From Spirochaetia bacterium (GTDB lineage Bacteria > Spirochaetota > Spirochaetia > Treponematales > Treponemataceae): a stretch of DNA of 32,964 bases. Location of the stretch: assembly GCA_022773305.1 (NCBI GenBank), contig JALFAW010000099.1:1-32964 (forward strand), read 5' to 3'. The notes under the pieces were generated by a model. That model ran no database searches and was not told the DNA's origin. It was given only the letters and a program-made list of their open reading frames with translations. Positions 8,232-17,576 of the stretch are shown piece after piece (the stretch's first letter is position 1; the number at the start of each line of letters is the position of its first letter). Both the position numbers and the translations under genes were made by a program.

Positions 8232-11156
8232 TTATTTTATTCTAAAACTTTCTGGTGCACCTAAATATGATTTTGACATTTCTTTTCCTGCATCATAAAT
8301 CACAATTTTTTCCAAAACAACATTGGGAGTTACAGGATAAACCCTTAAAGTGTTCATTCCATCACAACAATCAGCTGCAATCGTACAGATTCTGATGTTA
8401 TTTGTTATGTCATTTCCCCATTCATACTGATTGTCGCCAACCGTAAAACCTTTTTTTGCAGCAACAACTGACACTTTTTTGCCATTTATTTCAGCAATAA
8501 ATTCAACACCACAAGATTTATAAGCTGGATTCGAAGGATTTATATAAAAATCAAACACTTTTGTGCCAGATGATTTTGGTACAAATTTATATTCCACGTA
8601 AGGAGCTTTTTTTCCTTTATCATAAGAATTAATTAACGGATAAGCTTTTACCGCACCCAAAGTTTTACCATAACCTTCGAGTACTTCAAAATGCCCATTC
8701 AAAACTCCAGATTTTTCTTCTTCCAAAGATGAAGTTTTTACAAAATGTTCAGCTTCAATACTGATATAATCTTCTGTTTGTACAAATGTTCCCACAGGAT
8801 AGTCAAGTTCTACGACAGCAGCATCAATTTCCACAAAAACTTTAATTCCAGCTCCGTGTCCATCTTTTGCTTCAAAAATCAAAGAATCTTTTTTGTTTGA
8901 TGAATTTGCAAGTTTTTCACGATTAATTGTCACAACTATCTGTTGAATTTGCGAAACACCTGGTTCTCCCCAGCATGCCTCGTGTTTTTCAACTTTTGCA
9001 CTCAAAAATAACTGTTCAGGATTTTTTTCATTTGCAAAACTGATTTTATATGATGGAAATTCTTTTCCACAATTTGCAACATTTAATCTAAACTCAGAAA
9101 CTTCAGGATTTTTAAATCCATCATACTTAAATACTCTGTTTGTCCAATCCTGACCGCTTGTAGTTTTATCACTGCCATCTATCCAGAACAAACATCTGCC
9201 TTTTCGAGTTGGCTCAACATAAGTATATGTAGGATAATGATTTTCGGCTTCGCACCAGTTTTTAAATCCAAAATGCTCAGACCAGCCGGATGCAAAGAAT
9301 TTTCCACCGTCAACAACATCACATTCATCCACAAGTTTTTGATCGTATTCGTAACATTCTTTTACTTTCTGTGCATACCAGTTTGCCGCCAAAGCTCCAT
9401 TTTTTGCAAACCAAACATTCTTTCCACTATAAAGCTGCATTCTCAAAACATTCAGCACGCCGCAGGCAGGAAGATAAACTTCAAGAAAATAACCAGGCAA
9501 TAAATTTTCTGGCATTCTTGCTTTTAATTTTTCCGCTTTTTCGATAATGCTATTTGCTTTTTCCAGTAAAATATCACTTTCATTAAAATTCACAGGAGCA
9601 TAAGTGTCATTTTGAATACATTCGGTTCGTCTCATATTCGCAATCTTTGTAAAATCATTCAAAATTTCACAAATTTCTTTTTTATCACCTGCTTCCAGTC
9701 CACCAAAATTCTTGTTTACCCAAGCTGATGTATAATCAAAAGTATTTTGAACACTTGTTTTTTCATAATTGTAAGCCAAATCAAGAAAATAAGCGAGCGG
9801 AAATTCGTTTGTCATAATATCACCAACATTTACAATCCACAAATCACGAATTCCAAACTCATAAGCTGCACACATCTGTTCTTTCACTTTTGGCAGATAA
9901 CTTGTATTAAACCATTCATAACTAAAAGGCCAGCCGTGATAATCAAAATGATAATACATTCCATATCCGCCTTTATGATTCCTCATTTTTTCAGTCGGAA
10001 CAGTACGTAGATTTCCATGATTATCATCACAAAGCATAAGAGTTACACCTTCTAACTCTGGACTATCCATAAGACCTGGCGTAGTTTCATCACCATAAAA
10101 ATAAGGTTCAACTTCCTTGTACAAAGCAAGCATTCTTGGAACATTATCAAGATTTTCATCAACATTTTCTTTGATAAGGCGATTTTGAGTCTTCAAAACA
10201 TCACGGAGTAAATCAATATTATCTTTCAAAGTTGCATTCTGCATAATTGCAGTATCGGCCTCACCTCGCATTCCCACAGTAATGACGTTTTCAAACTTTC
10301 CATTACGTTTCAAACCATCTTCCCAGAATTTTGTGATTCCCTTTTCATTTGAACGGAAATTCCATGCATCACCATAAACAGAATCAGGACCACGAAGATA
10401 TTTATATTCTTCACCGGCACGACAACATGGTTCATGATGACTTGCTCCCATAATAACGCCAAGTTCATCAGCAAGTTCAGCATTCGCAAGACCAGGTCCA
10501 TCATCACTAAAGCGGGATGCCCACATTGCAGGCCACAAATAGTTCCCTTTCATACGCAGTAAAAGTTCAAACACATGTTCATACATCTGTGCATTTACGC
10601 CGCCAAAATTATGTCCGCTCCAGTTTCCAAAAGCCGGCCACTCGTCATTAATAAAAAATCCACGAAAACGCACACTCGGTTCATTCGCATAAAAATCAAT
10701 TTCAGGAATTTCCACACAATCTTTATGCTCAGGAAGCAAATCTGCCCAATCTACTAGCGGAGAAACTCCCATCAATTCAGAAAGATGAAAAAGACCATAA
10801 ATTGTTCCACGCTTGTCCGAACCAATTATAATGATACTATCGCAAGAAACTGCAAAAACATAACATTCACGCTTACCGCGAATTCTTTCCAATTCAAGAT
10901 TGTTTTCTTTCGCAATTTTTTCAATTTTTTCAAGATTTTTTCCTGCAGGATTTGAAATCGTAGCAAAAAAAACTTTTGATTTTAGCACTTCACTGGAAAT
11001 ATTGTCAGTTTCTTCAAGACAAGGCTTTTTTCCAGTAACTCGTTCCACATCAAGACAAACTTTTTGTGCAATTTTTTTTACTCCAGAAAATTCATCATCA
11101 AAACAGCAAAACCCCACAGATGATTTTCCATTAATTTCTTCTATTTTAAACATCAT
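8232..11156 (-). CDS. Glycoside hydrolase family 115 (xylan alpha-glucuronidase-like)
   Basis: SVRFRGFFINDEWPAFGNWSGHNFGGVNAQMYEHVFELLLRMKGNYLWPAMWASRFSDDGPGLANAELADELGVIMGASHHEPCCRAGEEY is characteristic of GH115. Adjacent ATG at 11153 is an alternative start. Confidence 0.88.
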   Translation of the reverse strand: MMFKIEEINGKSSVGFCCFDDEFSGVKKIAQKVCLDVERVTGKKPCLEETDNISSEVLKSKVFFATISNPAGKNLEKIEKIAKENNLELERIRGKRECYVFAVSCDSIIIIGSDKRGTIYGLFHLSELMGVSPLVDWADLLPEHKDCVEIPEIDFYANEPSVRFRGFFINDEWPAFGNWSGHNFGGVNAQMYEHVFELLLRMKGNYLWPAMWASRFSDDGPGLANAELADELGVIMGASHHEPCCRAGEEYKYLRGPDSVYGDAWNFRSNEKGITKFWEDGLKRNGKFENVITVGMRGEADTAIMQNATLKDNIDLLRDVLKTQNRLIKENVDENLDNVPRMLALYKEVEPYFYGDETTPGLMDSPELEGVTLMLCDDNHGNLRTVPTEKMRNHKGGYGMYYHFDYHGWPFSYEWFNTSYLPKVKEQMCAAYEFGIRDLWIVNVGDIMTNEFPLAYFLDLAYNYEKTSVQNTFDYTSAWVNKNFGGLEAGDKKEICEILNDFTKIANMRRTECIQNDTYAPVNFNESDILLEKANSIIEKAEKLKARMPENLLPGYFLEVYLPACGVLNVLRMQLYSGKNVWFAKNGALAANWYAQKVKECYEYDQKLVDECDVVDGGKFFASGWSEHFGFKNWCEAENHYPTYTYVEPTRKGRCLFWIDGSDKTTSGQDWTNRVFKYDGFKNPEVSEFRLNVANCGKEFPSYKISFANEKNPEQLFLSAKVEKHEACWGEPGVSQIQQIVVTINREKLANSSNKKDSLIFEAKDGHGAGIKVFVEIDAAVVELDYPVGTFVQTEDYISIEAEHFVKTSSLEEEKSGVLNGHFEVLEGYGKTLGAVKAYPLINSYDKGKKAPYVEYKFVPKSSGTKVFDFYINPSNPAYKSCGVEFIAEINGKKVSVVAAKKGFTVGDNQYEWGNDITNNIRICTIAADCCDGMNTLRVYPVTPNVVLEKIVIYDAGKEMSKSYLGAPESFRIK

Positions 11157-11179
11157 TTCCTCACTTATTTTTTTTATTC

Positions 11180-11294
11180 GGGTGGCTTTTTGCTTCGCAA
11201 AAAACAGGCTATTCGCCCTTCGCTAACGCTCATCCGCTTCCCTCGCTTCGCTCAGTCCAGTGGACTGCTTCGCAGGGGCTACTATCCTTGCCAC
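11180..11294 (+). repeat. Dispersed hairpin-rich element, copy R3
   Basis: GGGTGGCTTTTTGCTTCGCAAAAAACAGGCTATTCGCCCTTCGC...CTATCCTTGCCAC; internal CAGTCC-AGT-GGACTG hairpin. Confidence 0.88.
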
Positions 11295-11344
11295 AGTTTA
11301 AACTTTCTGCCACAGTTTACCCATATCCCCACATCTTACAGCAA

Positions 11345-12442
11345 CTAGTAACTCTGATATTTTCCACTCAATGCTAAAATAGCAAAAAAGTAAAGACAAT
11401 TGTCATAATAACGACGACGACCAACACGCATTGGAGTATCCCATAAACGTTTCACAGCTGCTTTTGCTTTTTCCACAGCAACACTGTCATTCTCATCAAC
11501 TGCAATTGCAGCTTCAGCAACAGTTGCAATCAATCCGATAGGGTGCCGCGCATTTTTCTTTAATTCACGACCGTCAATCATATAATCTTTGAGTTCTTCA
11601 GGCTTTTTACCATCAAAAAAATTTATAATATTTGCAGCTATTTTTGAAAGTTCAGGCGTTTTTCCACACCACAAAGCATCCAATCCGATATTTGCAGCCA
11701 CACGATAAGAATCACTGAAGAAAGTTCCGTGCATTTTTTTCTCCAGTGGCTCTCCTTCATCAGTTGCATATTCAGCAGCAAGCCCAGTTTCAGGATGACA
11801 TGCCTTTACAAGATATTTTCTGCTTGCTTCAGCAGCCGAAAGCCAGAATTCTTTATCACAAGGATCAGCATATTTTGCAAAAAGTTCATAAAAATGAGGA
11901 AGATGATAAGACGGGTCTGTAAAAGGACAATTACACACAAATCTGATATGATGATATTTTTCATCCCACATTTTGCAAGGACCGTGAATTGCAGTTCTCA
12001 AAATTGCACGAGCTTCCTCAGTGTAATTAAAAATGCCTTCGCCGTTTCCCCAGCGATTCGCAGCAAAAAACAAAGCCATTGCAAAATACTCTTCACCATC
12101 TGGAGCAGGTCCATCTGCATTCTTTTTTCCATTTGTTTGATTTGACCAGCAGAAAAAACCTTTATTTGGACCATCTTCAAGATACATATTCACTCTAGCC
12201 CACTTCCAGATTCTATCAAAGATGTCTTTTCTGTTCATCTGCAAAGCCATCATCATACCATAAGACATACCTTCAGTACGAGCGTCATCGTTTCCAGTAT
12301 CTTCCATGTAACCAGTATTATCAGGAGCATCAAAATAAAAATGATTAGGATTTTTTGGATCAAAAATCTCATTCCAGCAGTCAATAACTTTGTTTTCAAT
12401 GTCAAATTTCGAGTAACCATACTCTTCAAATAAATTTCTCAT
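11345..12442 (-). CDS. Glycoside hydrolase family 8, reducing-end xylose-releasing exo-oligoxylanase-like
   Basis: DARTEGMSYGMMMALQMNRKDIFDRIWKWARVNMYLEDGPNKGFFCWS...ADGPAPDGEEYFAMALFFAANRWG: GH8 Rex motifs. Confidence 0.88.
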   Translation of the reverse strand: MRNLFEEYGYSKFDIENKVIDCWNEIFDPKNPNHFYFDAPDNTGYMEDTGNDDARTEGMSYGMMMALQMNRKDIFDRIWKWARVNMYLEDGPNKGFFCWSNQTNGKKNADGPAPDGEEYFAMALFFAANRWGNGEGIFNYTEEARAILRTAIHGPCKMWDEKYHHIRFVCNCPFTDPSYHLPHFYELFAKYADPCDKEFWLSAAEASRKYLVKACHPETGLAAEYATDEGEPLEKKMHGTFFSDSYRVAANIGLDALWCGKTPELSKIAANIINFFDGKKPEELKDYMIDGRELKKNARHPIGLIATVAEAAIAVDENDSVAVEKAKAAVKRLWDTPMRVGRRRYYDNCLYFFAILALSGKYQSY

Positions 12443-12586
12443 AAAAAAATACTACCTTTAATTATTTTTCAAGTCTATAAAAGATTTTACCTAATTTGAA
12501 AACCAAACTCAATCTAAAAATCAGACTTTCCTTTCACTATTATTTTAAATAGAAAATGAAACAACAAAACCGTATAAATAAAAAAA

Positions 12587-12615
12587 ACGCCCTAAACAAA
12601 AAAGTTCAGAGCGTT
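12587..12615 (-). terminator. Rho-independent terminator of the phosphofructokinase gene
   Basis: Minus strand AACGCTCTGAAC-...-GTTTAGGGCGTT followed by a T run. Confidence 0.75.
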
Positions 12616-12628
12616 GATTTATTAATTT

Positions 12629-14035
12629 TTATTTTGATTTCTTTTGTTCACTCGGCTTGGATTTTGCACCAGCTACAGCAGCAGCCATTTTTGCCTGAGC
12701 TTTTTCCATATCATTAACCATAAGAACAGGCTGACCTGTGGCATCCAAAGCATCTCTCCACAAAGAACCTTCAGGATCAACTGCATTTCTGTGAGCAGTT
12801 ACTGCTTTTATCGGTAAATGCACAAATTTATCATGAACAAGACCGATTACACATTTTGTTTTACCTGCCATCGCAGCATGTACAGCATTATTTCCAAGAC
12901 GTTCACAATAAATTGAATCGCTGGCAGTCGTAACAGAAGCTCTAACCTGATAAGAAGGGTCGATATATTTCAAGTTGATTTCTATATTCTTTGCTTTGAA
13001 ATATTTTTCAATTTCATTTTTCAAAAAAATTCCGATATCAGCAAGTTTTTTGTTTCCAGAAGCATCAGTTGCATTTGTAGTAACAAGTAAATCCTGCCCC
13101 GCACCTTCAGAAACAACAATTACTGCATGACCACGTTTTGCAAGACGACGTTCCAGACAAGCCAAAAATCCGTGTTCACCTTCCATTTCAAAAGGAACTT
13201 CTGGAATCAAACAGAAATTTGTTTCATGACTTGCCAAAGCAGCAGCAGTTGCAATAAATCCTGCCTCACGTCCCATAAGTTTTACAAGACCAATTCCGTT
13301 TATCTGACTCGCAGCTTCCATATGAACGGCAGCAACAGCTTCTTTTGCACGCTGAACAGCAGTTTCGAAACCAAACGAACGGTCAATAAACATCAAATCA
13401 TTATCAACGGTTTTTGGAACACCAACAACGGCACATTTTAAGCCACGTTTTTCCACTTCGCATGCAATATCATAAGAACCACGCTGAGTTCCATCACCAC
13501 CAATAATAAAAAGCATATTGATTCCATCGCGTTCAAGACAATCAACAATTTCAGAAACTCTTTGACCGCCACCACGACTAGTTCCAAGATAAGTTCCACC
13601 AATCTTATGAATTTCATCAATCAAATAACGATCAAGTTCTATCGGTGCATAACCAGATTCTGCAAAAAATCCATGAAAACCAAACTGATATCCTTTTACA
13701 GTTTTTACACCATAACGAGTATTCAAACAGCGCACAATTGCACGGATAACATCATTCAAACCAGGACACAAACCACCACAAGTACAAATACCTGCTTTTG
13801 CATGAGTTGGATCAAAATAAATATTTTGACGTGGACCTGCTTTTTCAATCAAATTTGAAGAATCAAGAACAACAGGTTTTGTTTTATCATAAACATTCAC
13901 ATTAGAAATCACATAAGAATCATCACTAACATAATTTGCAGTATAGTCCCCATGTTCAGTTGACAGTTTAATTGGAGAAGGAATAGTACAAGGTCCCAAA
14001 CTATCTATAGAAAAATCAAATTTTTCTTCAGCCAT
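12629..14035 (-). CDS. 6-phosphofructokinase, long group-III-like type
   Basis: [70 protein letters not shown] runs to 14047 via TTG; the ATG ending at 14035 has SD GAGGTG. Confidence 0.88.
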   Translation of the reverse strand: MAEEKFDFSIDSLGPCTIPSPIKLSTEHGDYTANYVSDDSYVISNVNVYDKTKPVVLDSSNLIEKAGPRQNIYFDPTHAKAGICTCGGLCPGLNDVIRAIVRCLNTRYGVKTVKGYQFGFHGFFAESGYAPIELDRYLIDEIHKIGGTYLGTSRGGGQRVSEIVDCLERDGINMLFIIGGDGTQRGSYDIACEVEKRGLKCAVVGVPKTVDNDLMFIDRSFGFETAVQRAKEAVAAVHMEAASQINGIGLVKLMGREAGFIATAAALASHETNFCLIPEVPFEMEGEHGFLACLERRLAKRGHAVIVVSEGAGQDLLVTTNATDASGNKKLADIGIFLKNEIEKYFKAKNIEINLKYIDPSYQVRASVTTASDSIYCERLGNNAVHAAMAGKTKCVIGLVHDKFVHLPIKAVTAHRNAVDPEGSLWRDALDATGQPVLMVNDMEKAQAKMAAAVAGAKSKPSEQKKSK

Positions 14036-14147
14036 AACACACCTCAAGTATTAAAAAAATGCACTCTACCCTTTAAAATAACATAAATCACAAAAATCTT
14101 CAATATAATAATTAATTACAAGGAAAACGCATTATAAAAAATCATTC

Positions 14148-15686
14148 TTAAAAAATTTCTTTAACTGCATTCATAAATTGATTTCCCCTGTCAAATTCAT
14201 TTGCAAACATTCCAAAAGAAGTCGCTCCAGGGCTAAACACAATTATTTCTGAATCATTTTCTTCTATTAAGTCTAAATTATCCGCATTATCAATATCTTC
14301 CTGATTTTCAAGATTGGTTTTAAGAACCTGCAAAAGTTCAACAAGACTTCCAAACGGTCCAAAATAATGAACATCAGGCTGATTCAACATTGGAATGATT
14401 TTTTGAGTTGCCGTTCCATCAAGAAAATAAACTTGCTTTACATCAAAAGTAAGTTCTCCACAAAGAGCCTGCACAAGTTTATCAAGGTCGAGTCCTTTAT
14501 CAGTTCCGCCGGTAATCAGAATAACAGGTTTTTCAAAAGCCTGAGTTGCTGCAGCCGCCGCTTCAGGTACAGTAGCACAAGTATCATTATAAAACTTATA
14601 TTCAATTTCCTTTTTCACATTTCCAACCGACTTTGAAATTTCAATATTATTTGAAAATTTCACAGTTTTTTTCCAGCTGTGAAAATATTGCAAACGATGA
14701 TTTATTCCAGGCCAAGTCTGTAAAATTTTAACGATTTTATCTTTCGGAACATTCATAAGCTGCATCACAAGAGCCGCATTTTGTGCATTTGTCTGCATGT
14801 GCTTTCCAGGAACAAGAAGTTTCCCCAAATCATAACGAGGTTTGTCAGCATTGTAACGCAAGACAGTCGCCTTTGACTCACTTGCAAACAAATCACCCCA
14901 GCTTGCAATTCCAGGATGCAAAGCAGAATCAGGGGCTGTCCCCTCTTCATCACCACCTTCATCAAAAATCGAATAATCACCACTATCCTGATCGGCGTAA
15001 ATCAACCGTTTGTCCGCAACATAATCTTCCATATTGCCATACCAGTTCTGATGGTCAGGAACGATTTTCGTAATCAAACTAATATGAGGTTTCAAAACTT
15101 TTCTGCCCCGCAAATCGGCAAGTTGCCACGAAGAAAATTCAATCACCACAGGTGTGTCAGCAGAGACTTCATCAAAAAAAGTTAATGGACTCACAGTGAT
15201 GTTTCCACCCAAAAAAGTTTTGTAGCCAGCCTTCGAAAGCCCATAATAAATCGCACTCACAGTCGACGATTTTCCCTTGCTTCCAGTCACAGCAATAATC
15301 GGGCAATCAGTAAAACGCAGAAAAATACTCAAATCAGTTTCAATCGCCTTTGCTGCCGCAATATAAACATTTCCTTCATATTTAACACCAGGATTTTTGA
15401 TAACACAGTCAGCATTTTCAAAATCTTCAATCCGATGCTCACCAAGTCTGTAAGTCAGTCGCGAAATATCAATCGTCGAATCAGCATGAATTCTGTCAAT
15501 AGTCGGCTGCAACTGTTCCTGAGTTTTCATATCAGTCACAAGCACAAACGCACCTTTTTTCAGGAAAAACTTAACTGCAGCTTCTCCGCCCCCATTCAAT
15601 CCCAATCCCATAACCGTAACGTGTTTTTCTTTGATATCCTCAATCGATTTAAAAGGGCAAACCGGCGAATACGAATGAAATTCCAT
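14148..15686 (-). CDS. murD: UDP-N-acetylmuramoylalanine--D-glutamate ligase
   Basis: VTVMGLGLNGGGEAAVKFF, VTGSKGKSSTVSAIYYGL, KPHISLITKIVPDHQNWYGNMEDYVADK, ILITGGTDKGLDLDKL, VFSPGATSFGMFANEFDRGNQF. The ATG ending at 15686 is preceded by TGGAG. Confidence 0.92.
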   Translation of the reverse strand: MEFHSYSPVCPFKSIEDIKEKHVTVMGLGLNGGGEAAVKFFLKKGAFVLVTDMKTQEQLQPTIDRIHADSTIDISRLTYRLGEHRIEDFENADCVIKNPGVKYEGNVYIAAAKAIETDLSIFLRFTDCPIIAVTGSKGKSSTVSAIYYGLSKAGYKTFLGGNITVSPLTFFDEVSADTPVVIEFSSWQLADLRGRKVLKPHISLITKIVPDHQNWYGNMEDYVADKRLIYADQDSGDYSIFDEGGDEEGTAPDSALHPGIASWGDLFASESKATVLRYNADKPRYDLGKLLVPGKHMQTNAQNAALVMQLMNVPKDKIVKILQTWPGINHRLQYFHSWKKTVKFSNNIEISKSVGNVKKEIEYKFYNDTCATVPEAAAAATQAFEKPVILITGGTDKGLDLDKLVQALCGELTFDVKQVYFLDGTATQKIIPMLNQPDVHYFGPFGSLVELLQVLKTNLENQEDIDNADNLDLIEENDSEIIVFSPGATSFGMFANEFDRGNQFMNAVKEIF

Positions 15687-15718
15687 ATCAATCTCCACAA
15701 TATTAATTTTTATATTCA

Positions 15719-15826
15719 GGGTGGCTTTTTGCTTCGCAAAAAACAGGCTTTTCAGGGTTCCGCTATCGCTTCATTCCTTCGCTACGCTTCGGAACTGGCT
15801 ACGCCAGCCCTTACAATCCTTGCCAC
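15719..15826 (+). repeat. Dispersed hairpin-rich element, copy R4
   Basis: GGGTGGCTTTTTGCTTCGCAAAAAACAGGCTTTTCAGGGTTCCGCTATCGC...GGCTACGCCAGCCCTTACAATCCTTGCCAC; near-identical to R1. Confidence 0.92.
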
Positions 15827-15855
15827 GTTTAAAAAGAAATATTTTGTTCAAAAGC

Positions 15856-15885
15856 AAAAAAAAAGCCCCCTTTCACAAGGAGGCC
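15856..15885 (-). terminator. Rho-independent terminator of tRNA-Leu
   Basis: Minus strand GGCCTCCTTGTGAAAGGGGGCTTTTTTTT. Confidence 0.8.
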
Positions 15886-15887
15886 AT

Positions 15888-15973
15888 TGCCGGGAACCAG
15901 AATCGAACTGGCACGTCAATTGCTTGACACAGGATTTTAAGTCCTGGGCGTCTACCAATTCCGCCATCCCGGC
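15888..15973 (-). tRNA. tRNA-Leu (anticodon UAA), no encoded CCA
   Basis: Minus strand GCCGGGATGGCGGAATTGGTAGACGCCCAGGACTTAAAATCCTGTGTCAAGCAATTGACGTGCCAGTTCGATTCTGGTTCCCGGCA: GCCGGGA/TCCCGGC acceptor, TAA anticodon, long variable arm. Confidence 0.95.
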
Positions 15974-16006
15974 AAGTAAAAATTATTATATTACAATAAA
16001 AATATA

Positions 16007-16035
16007 TTTTCAAGTACCTAATAATAATATATAAT
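16007..16035 (+). promoter_or_regulatory. Predicted promoter of the 16042 gene, placing +1 at the ATG
   Basis: TTTTCA (16007-16012), 17 nt, consensus TATAAT (16030-16035), 6 nt, ATG (16042). Confidence 0.5.
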
Positions 16036-16041
16036 GCCATT

Positions 16042-16524
16042 ATGATAAAAAATTACCTTATAATATTTTTAATTTCTATGGTTCCTTTAATTGAACTTCG
16101 CGGAGCTATTCCCGTATCACAAGCGATGCAACTACCAATCATTCCATCCTACATCATCTGCATTTTAGGAAATATGATTCCAGTTCCAATTATATATCTG
16201 TTTGCAAGAAAATTTCTAGAATGGGGACAGAATAAAAAAATCATTGGCGGTATTTGCAGATTTTTCTTGGAAAAAGGAACAAAAGCTGGTGATAAACTTC
16301 AATCAAAAGCAGGACGTGGAATTTTTCTGGCACTTTTGCTTTTTGTAGGAATTCCGTTACCAGGAACAGGTGCGTGGACAGGAACTTTAGCAGCAAGTTT
16401 CTTGAATATGAATTTTAAACAAACTGTCATAGCCGTTATGCTAGGTGTTTTACTTGCTGGTCTTATAATGATGGCTGGTTCGCTTGGACTTTTTTCAGCT
16501 ATTTTTGCAGTTTTTGGAAAATAA
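16042..16524 (+). CDS. Small multidrug-export-type membrane protein (COG2426-like)
   Basis: MVPLIELRGAIPVSQAMQLPIIPSYIICILGNMIPVPIIYLFARKFLEW...GIPLPGTGAWTGTLAASFLNMNFKQTVIAVMLGVLLAGLIM. Confidence 0.85.
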   Translation: MIKNYLIIFLISMVPLIELRGAIPVSQAMQLPIIPSYIICILGNMIPVPIIYLFARKFLEWGQNKKIIGGICRFFLEKGTKAGDKLQSKAGRGIFLALLLFVGIPLPGTGAWTGTLAASFLNMNFKQTVIAVMLGVLLAGLIMMAGSLGLFSAIFAVFGK

Positions 16525-16553
16525 TTTTTTTCGGTTTTATTTGAGGCATAAAA

Positions 16554-17471
16554 ATGTATATTCTGGTAACAAAACAGTTAATCACGATGTTTTTAATCAT
16601 GCTTTGTGGATTTATTTTCGCAAAAGTTTTTAGAGTTCAGGAAATTGAGCGAAAGTTTTTGAGTAAACTTCTACTTTATTTTATCAATCCCTGTATCATC
16701 ATAAACGCTTTCAACAAAAATTATAACAGTGATGAACTGAAAAAACTGATTTTTGTAGTTCTCCTTTCGCTTTTCATCACCCTTATCATGATTTTGATTG
16801 GAATTCTTACTTCCAAAAATATCATCGACAGATTGTGCATTGCATTCACAAACTGCGGTTTTATGGGAATACCTTTGATTCGCGGTGTTTTTGGTGAAGA
16901 AGGTGTATTTTATCTGATGGGATATCTTGTGATTTTCAACTTTCTTGTTTGGACTTATGGATACTGCCAGATGAGCGGCTCTTTCAACATCAAAAAAATA
17001 ATCTTCAATCCAAATATCATCTGTATTTTCGTGGGAATCATTATTTACTGCATGCCGTTTACACTACCACAATTTATCAAAAATCCCCTTATTATGATTG
17101 GAGATTTAAACACGGCTGTGAGTATGATTTTAATTGGCGTTCTACTTTCCGAACTCAGAATTGTTGAAGTAAAAAAATACTGCTGGAGTATAGTAAAATT
17201 CTGTTTTATCAGACTTATTTTATGTGGCATTATCAATATTCTGATTCTATATTTTGTAATGAAAGTTTTCGGTGGTAATATTGGCAATGCAAGACTTCTA
17301 TGCTATGTTGTTTTGATATGTTCACTTTGTCCGGCTGCTACTTCAATTCCAGGATTAGCGTGCGTTTTCAACAAAAATGCATCTTATGCAAGTCTTATCG
17401 TTTCAATTTCTAGTGTTGTCTGCATCGCAACCTTACCAACTTTGATTGCTCTGGCGGAACTGTTTTTTTAG
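16554..17471 (+). CDS. AEC (auxin efflux carrier) family transporter
   Basis: About ten hydrophobic segments; FINPCIIINAF, FTNCGFMGIPLIRGVFGEEGVFY, MILIGVLLSEL, LICSLCPAATSIPGLA typical of AEC permeases. Confidence 0.85.
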   Translation: MYILVTKQLITMFLIMLCGFIFAKVFRVQEIERKFLSKLLLYFINPCIIINAFNKNYNSDELKKLIFVVLLSLFITLIMILIGILTSKNIIDRLCIAFTNCGFMGIPLIRGVFGEEGVFYLMGYLVIFNFLVWTYGYCQMSGSFNIKKIIFNPNIICIFVGIIIYCMPFTLPQFIKNPLIMIGDLNTAVSMILIGVLLSELRIVEVKKYCWSIVKFCFIRLILCGIINILILYFVMKVFGGNIGNARLLCYVVLICSLCPAATSIPGLACVFNKNASYASLIVSISSVVCIATLPTLIALAELFF

Positions 17472-17541
17472 TTTATTTTGATAATTATAAGTGATTTTTC
17501 ATTCATAACTATTTTTAAAAATCATTTTTTTGAAATTTCAC

Positions 17542-17570
17542 TTGACTTATTTTTACTATACGATTATATT
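17542..17570 (+). promoter_or_regulatory. Predicted promoter of the 17577 gene, placing +1 at the ATG
   Basis: TTGACT (17542-17547), 17 nt, TATATT (17565-17570), 6 nt, ATG (17577). Confidence 0.55.
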
Positions 17571-17576
17571 ATATTT

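Noticed and set aside
14932-14946. GGGGCTGTCCCC in murD as another copy of the GGTCTGTCCC motif
   Set aside because: Only a partial match and part of a normal coding frame.
15721-15927. ORFs such as MAFCFAKNRLFRVPLSLHSFATLRNWLRQPLQ (also 2917-3111 minus and the ends of 10900-11226 and 32642-32836)
   Set aside because: They are translations of the repeated hairpin element, with no SD or protein-like conservation; repeat artefacts rather than genes.
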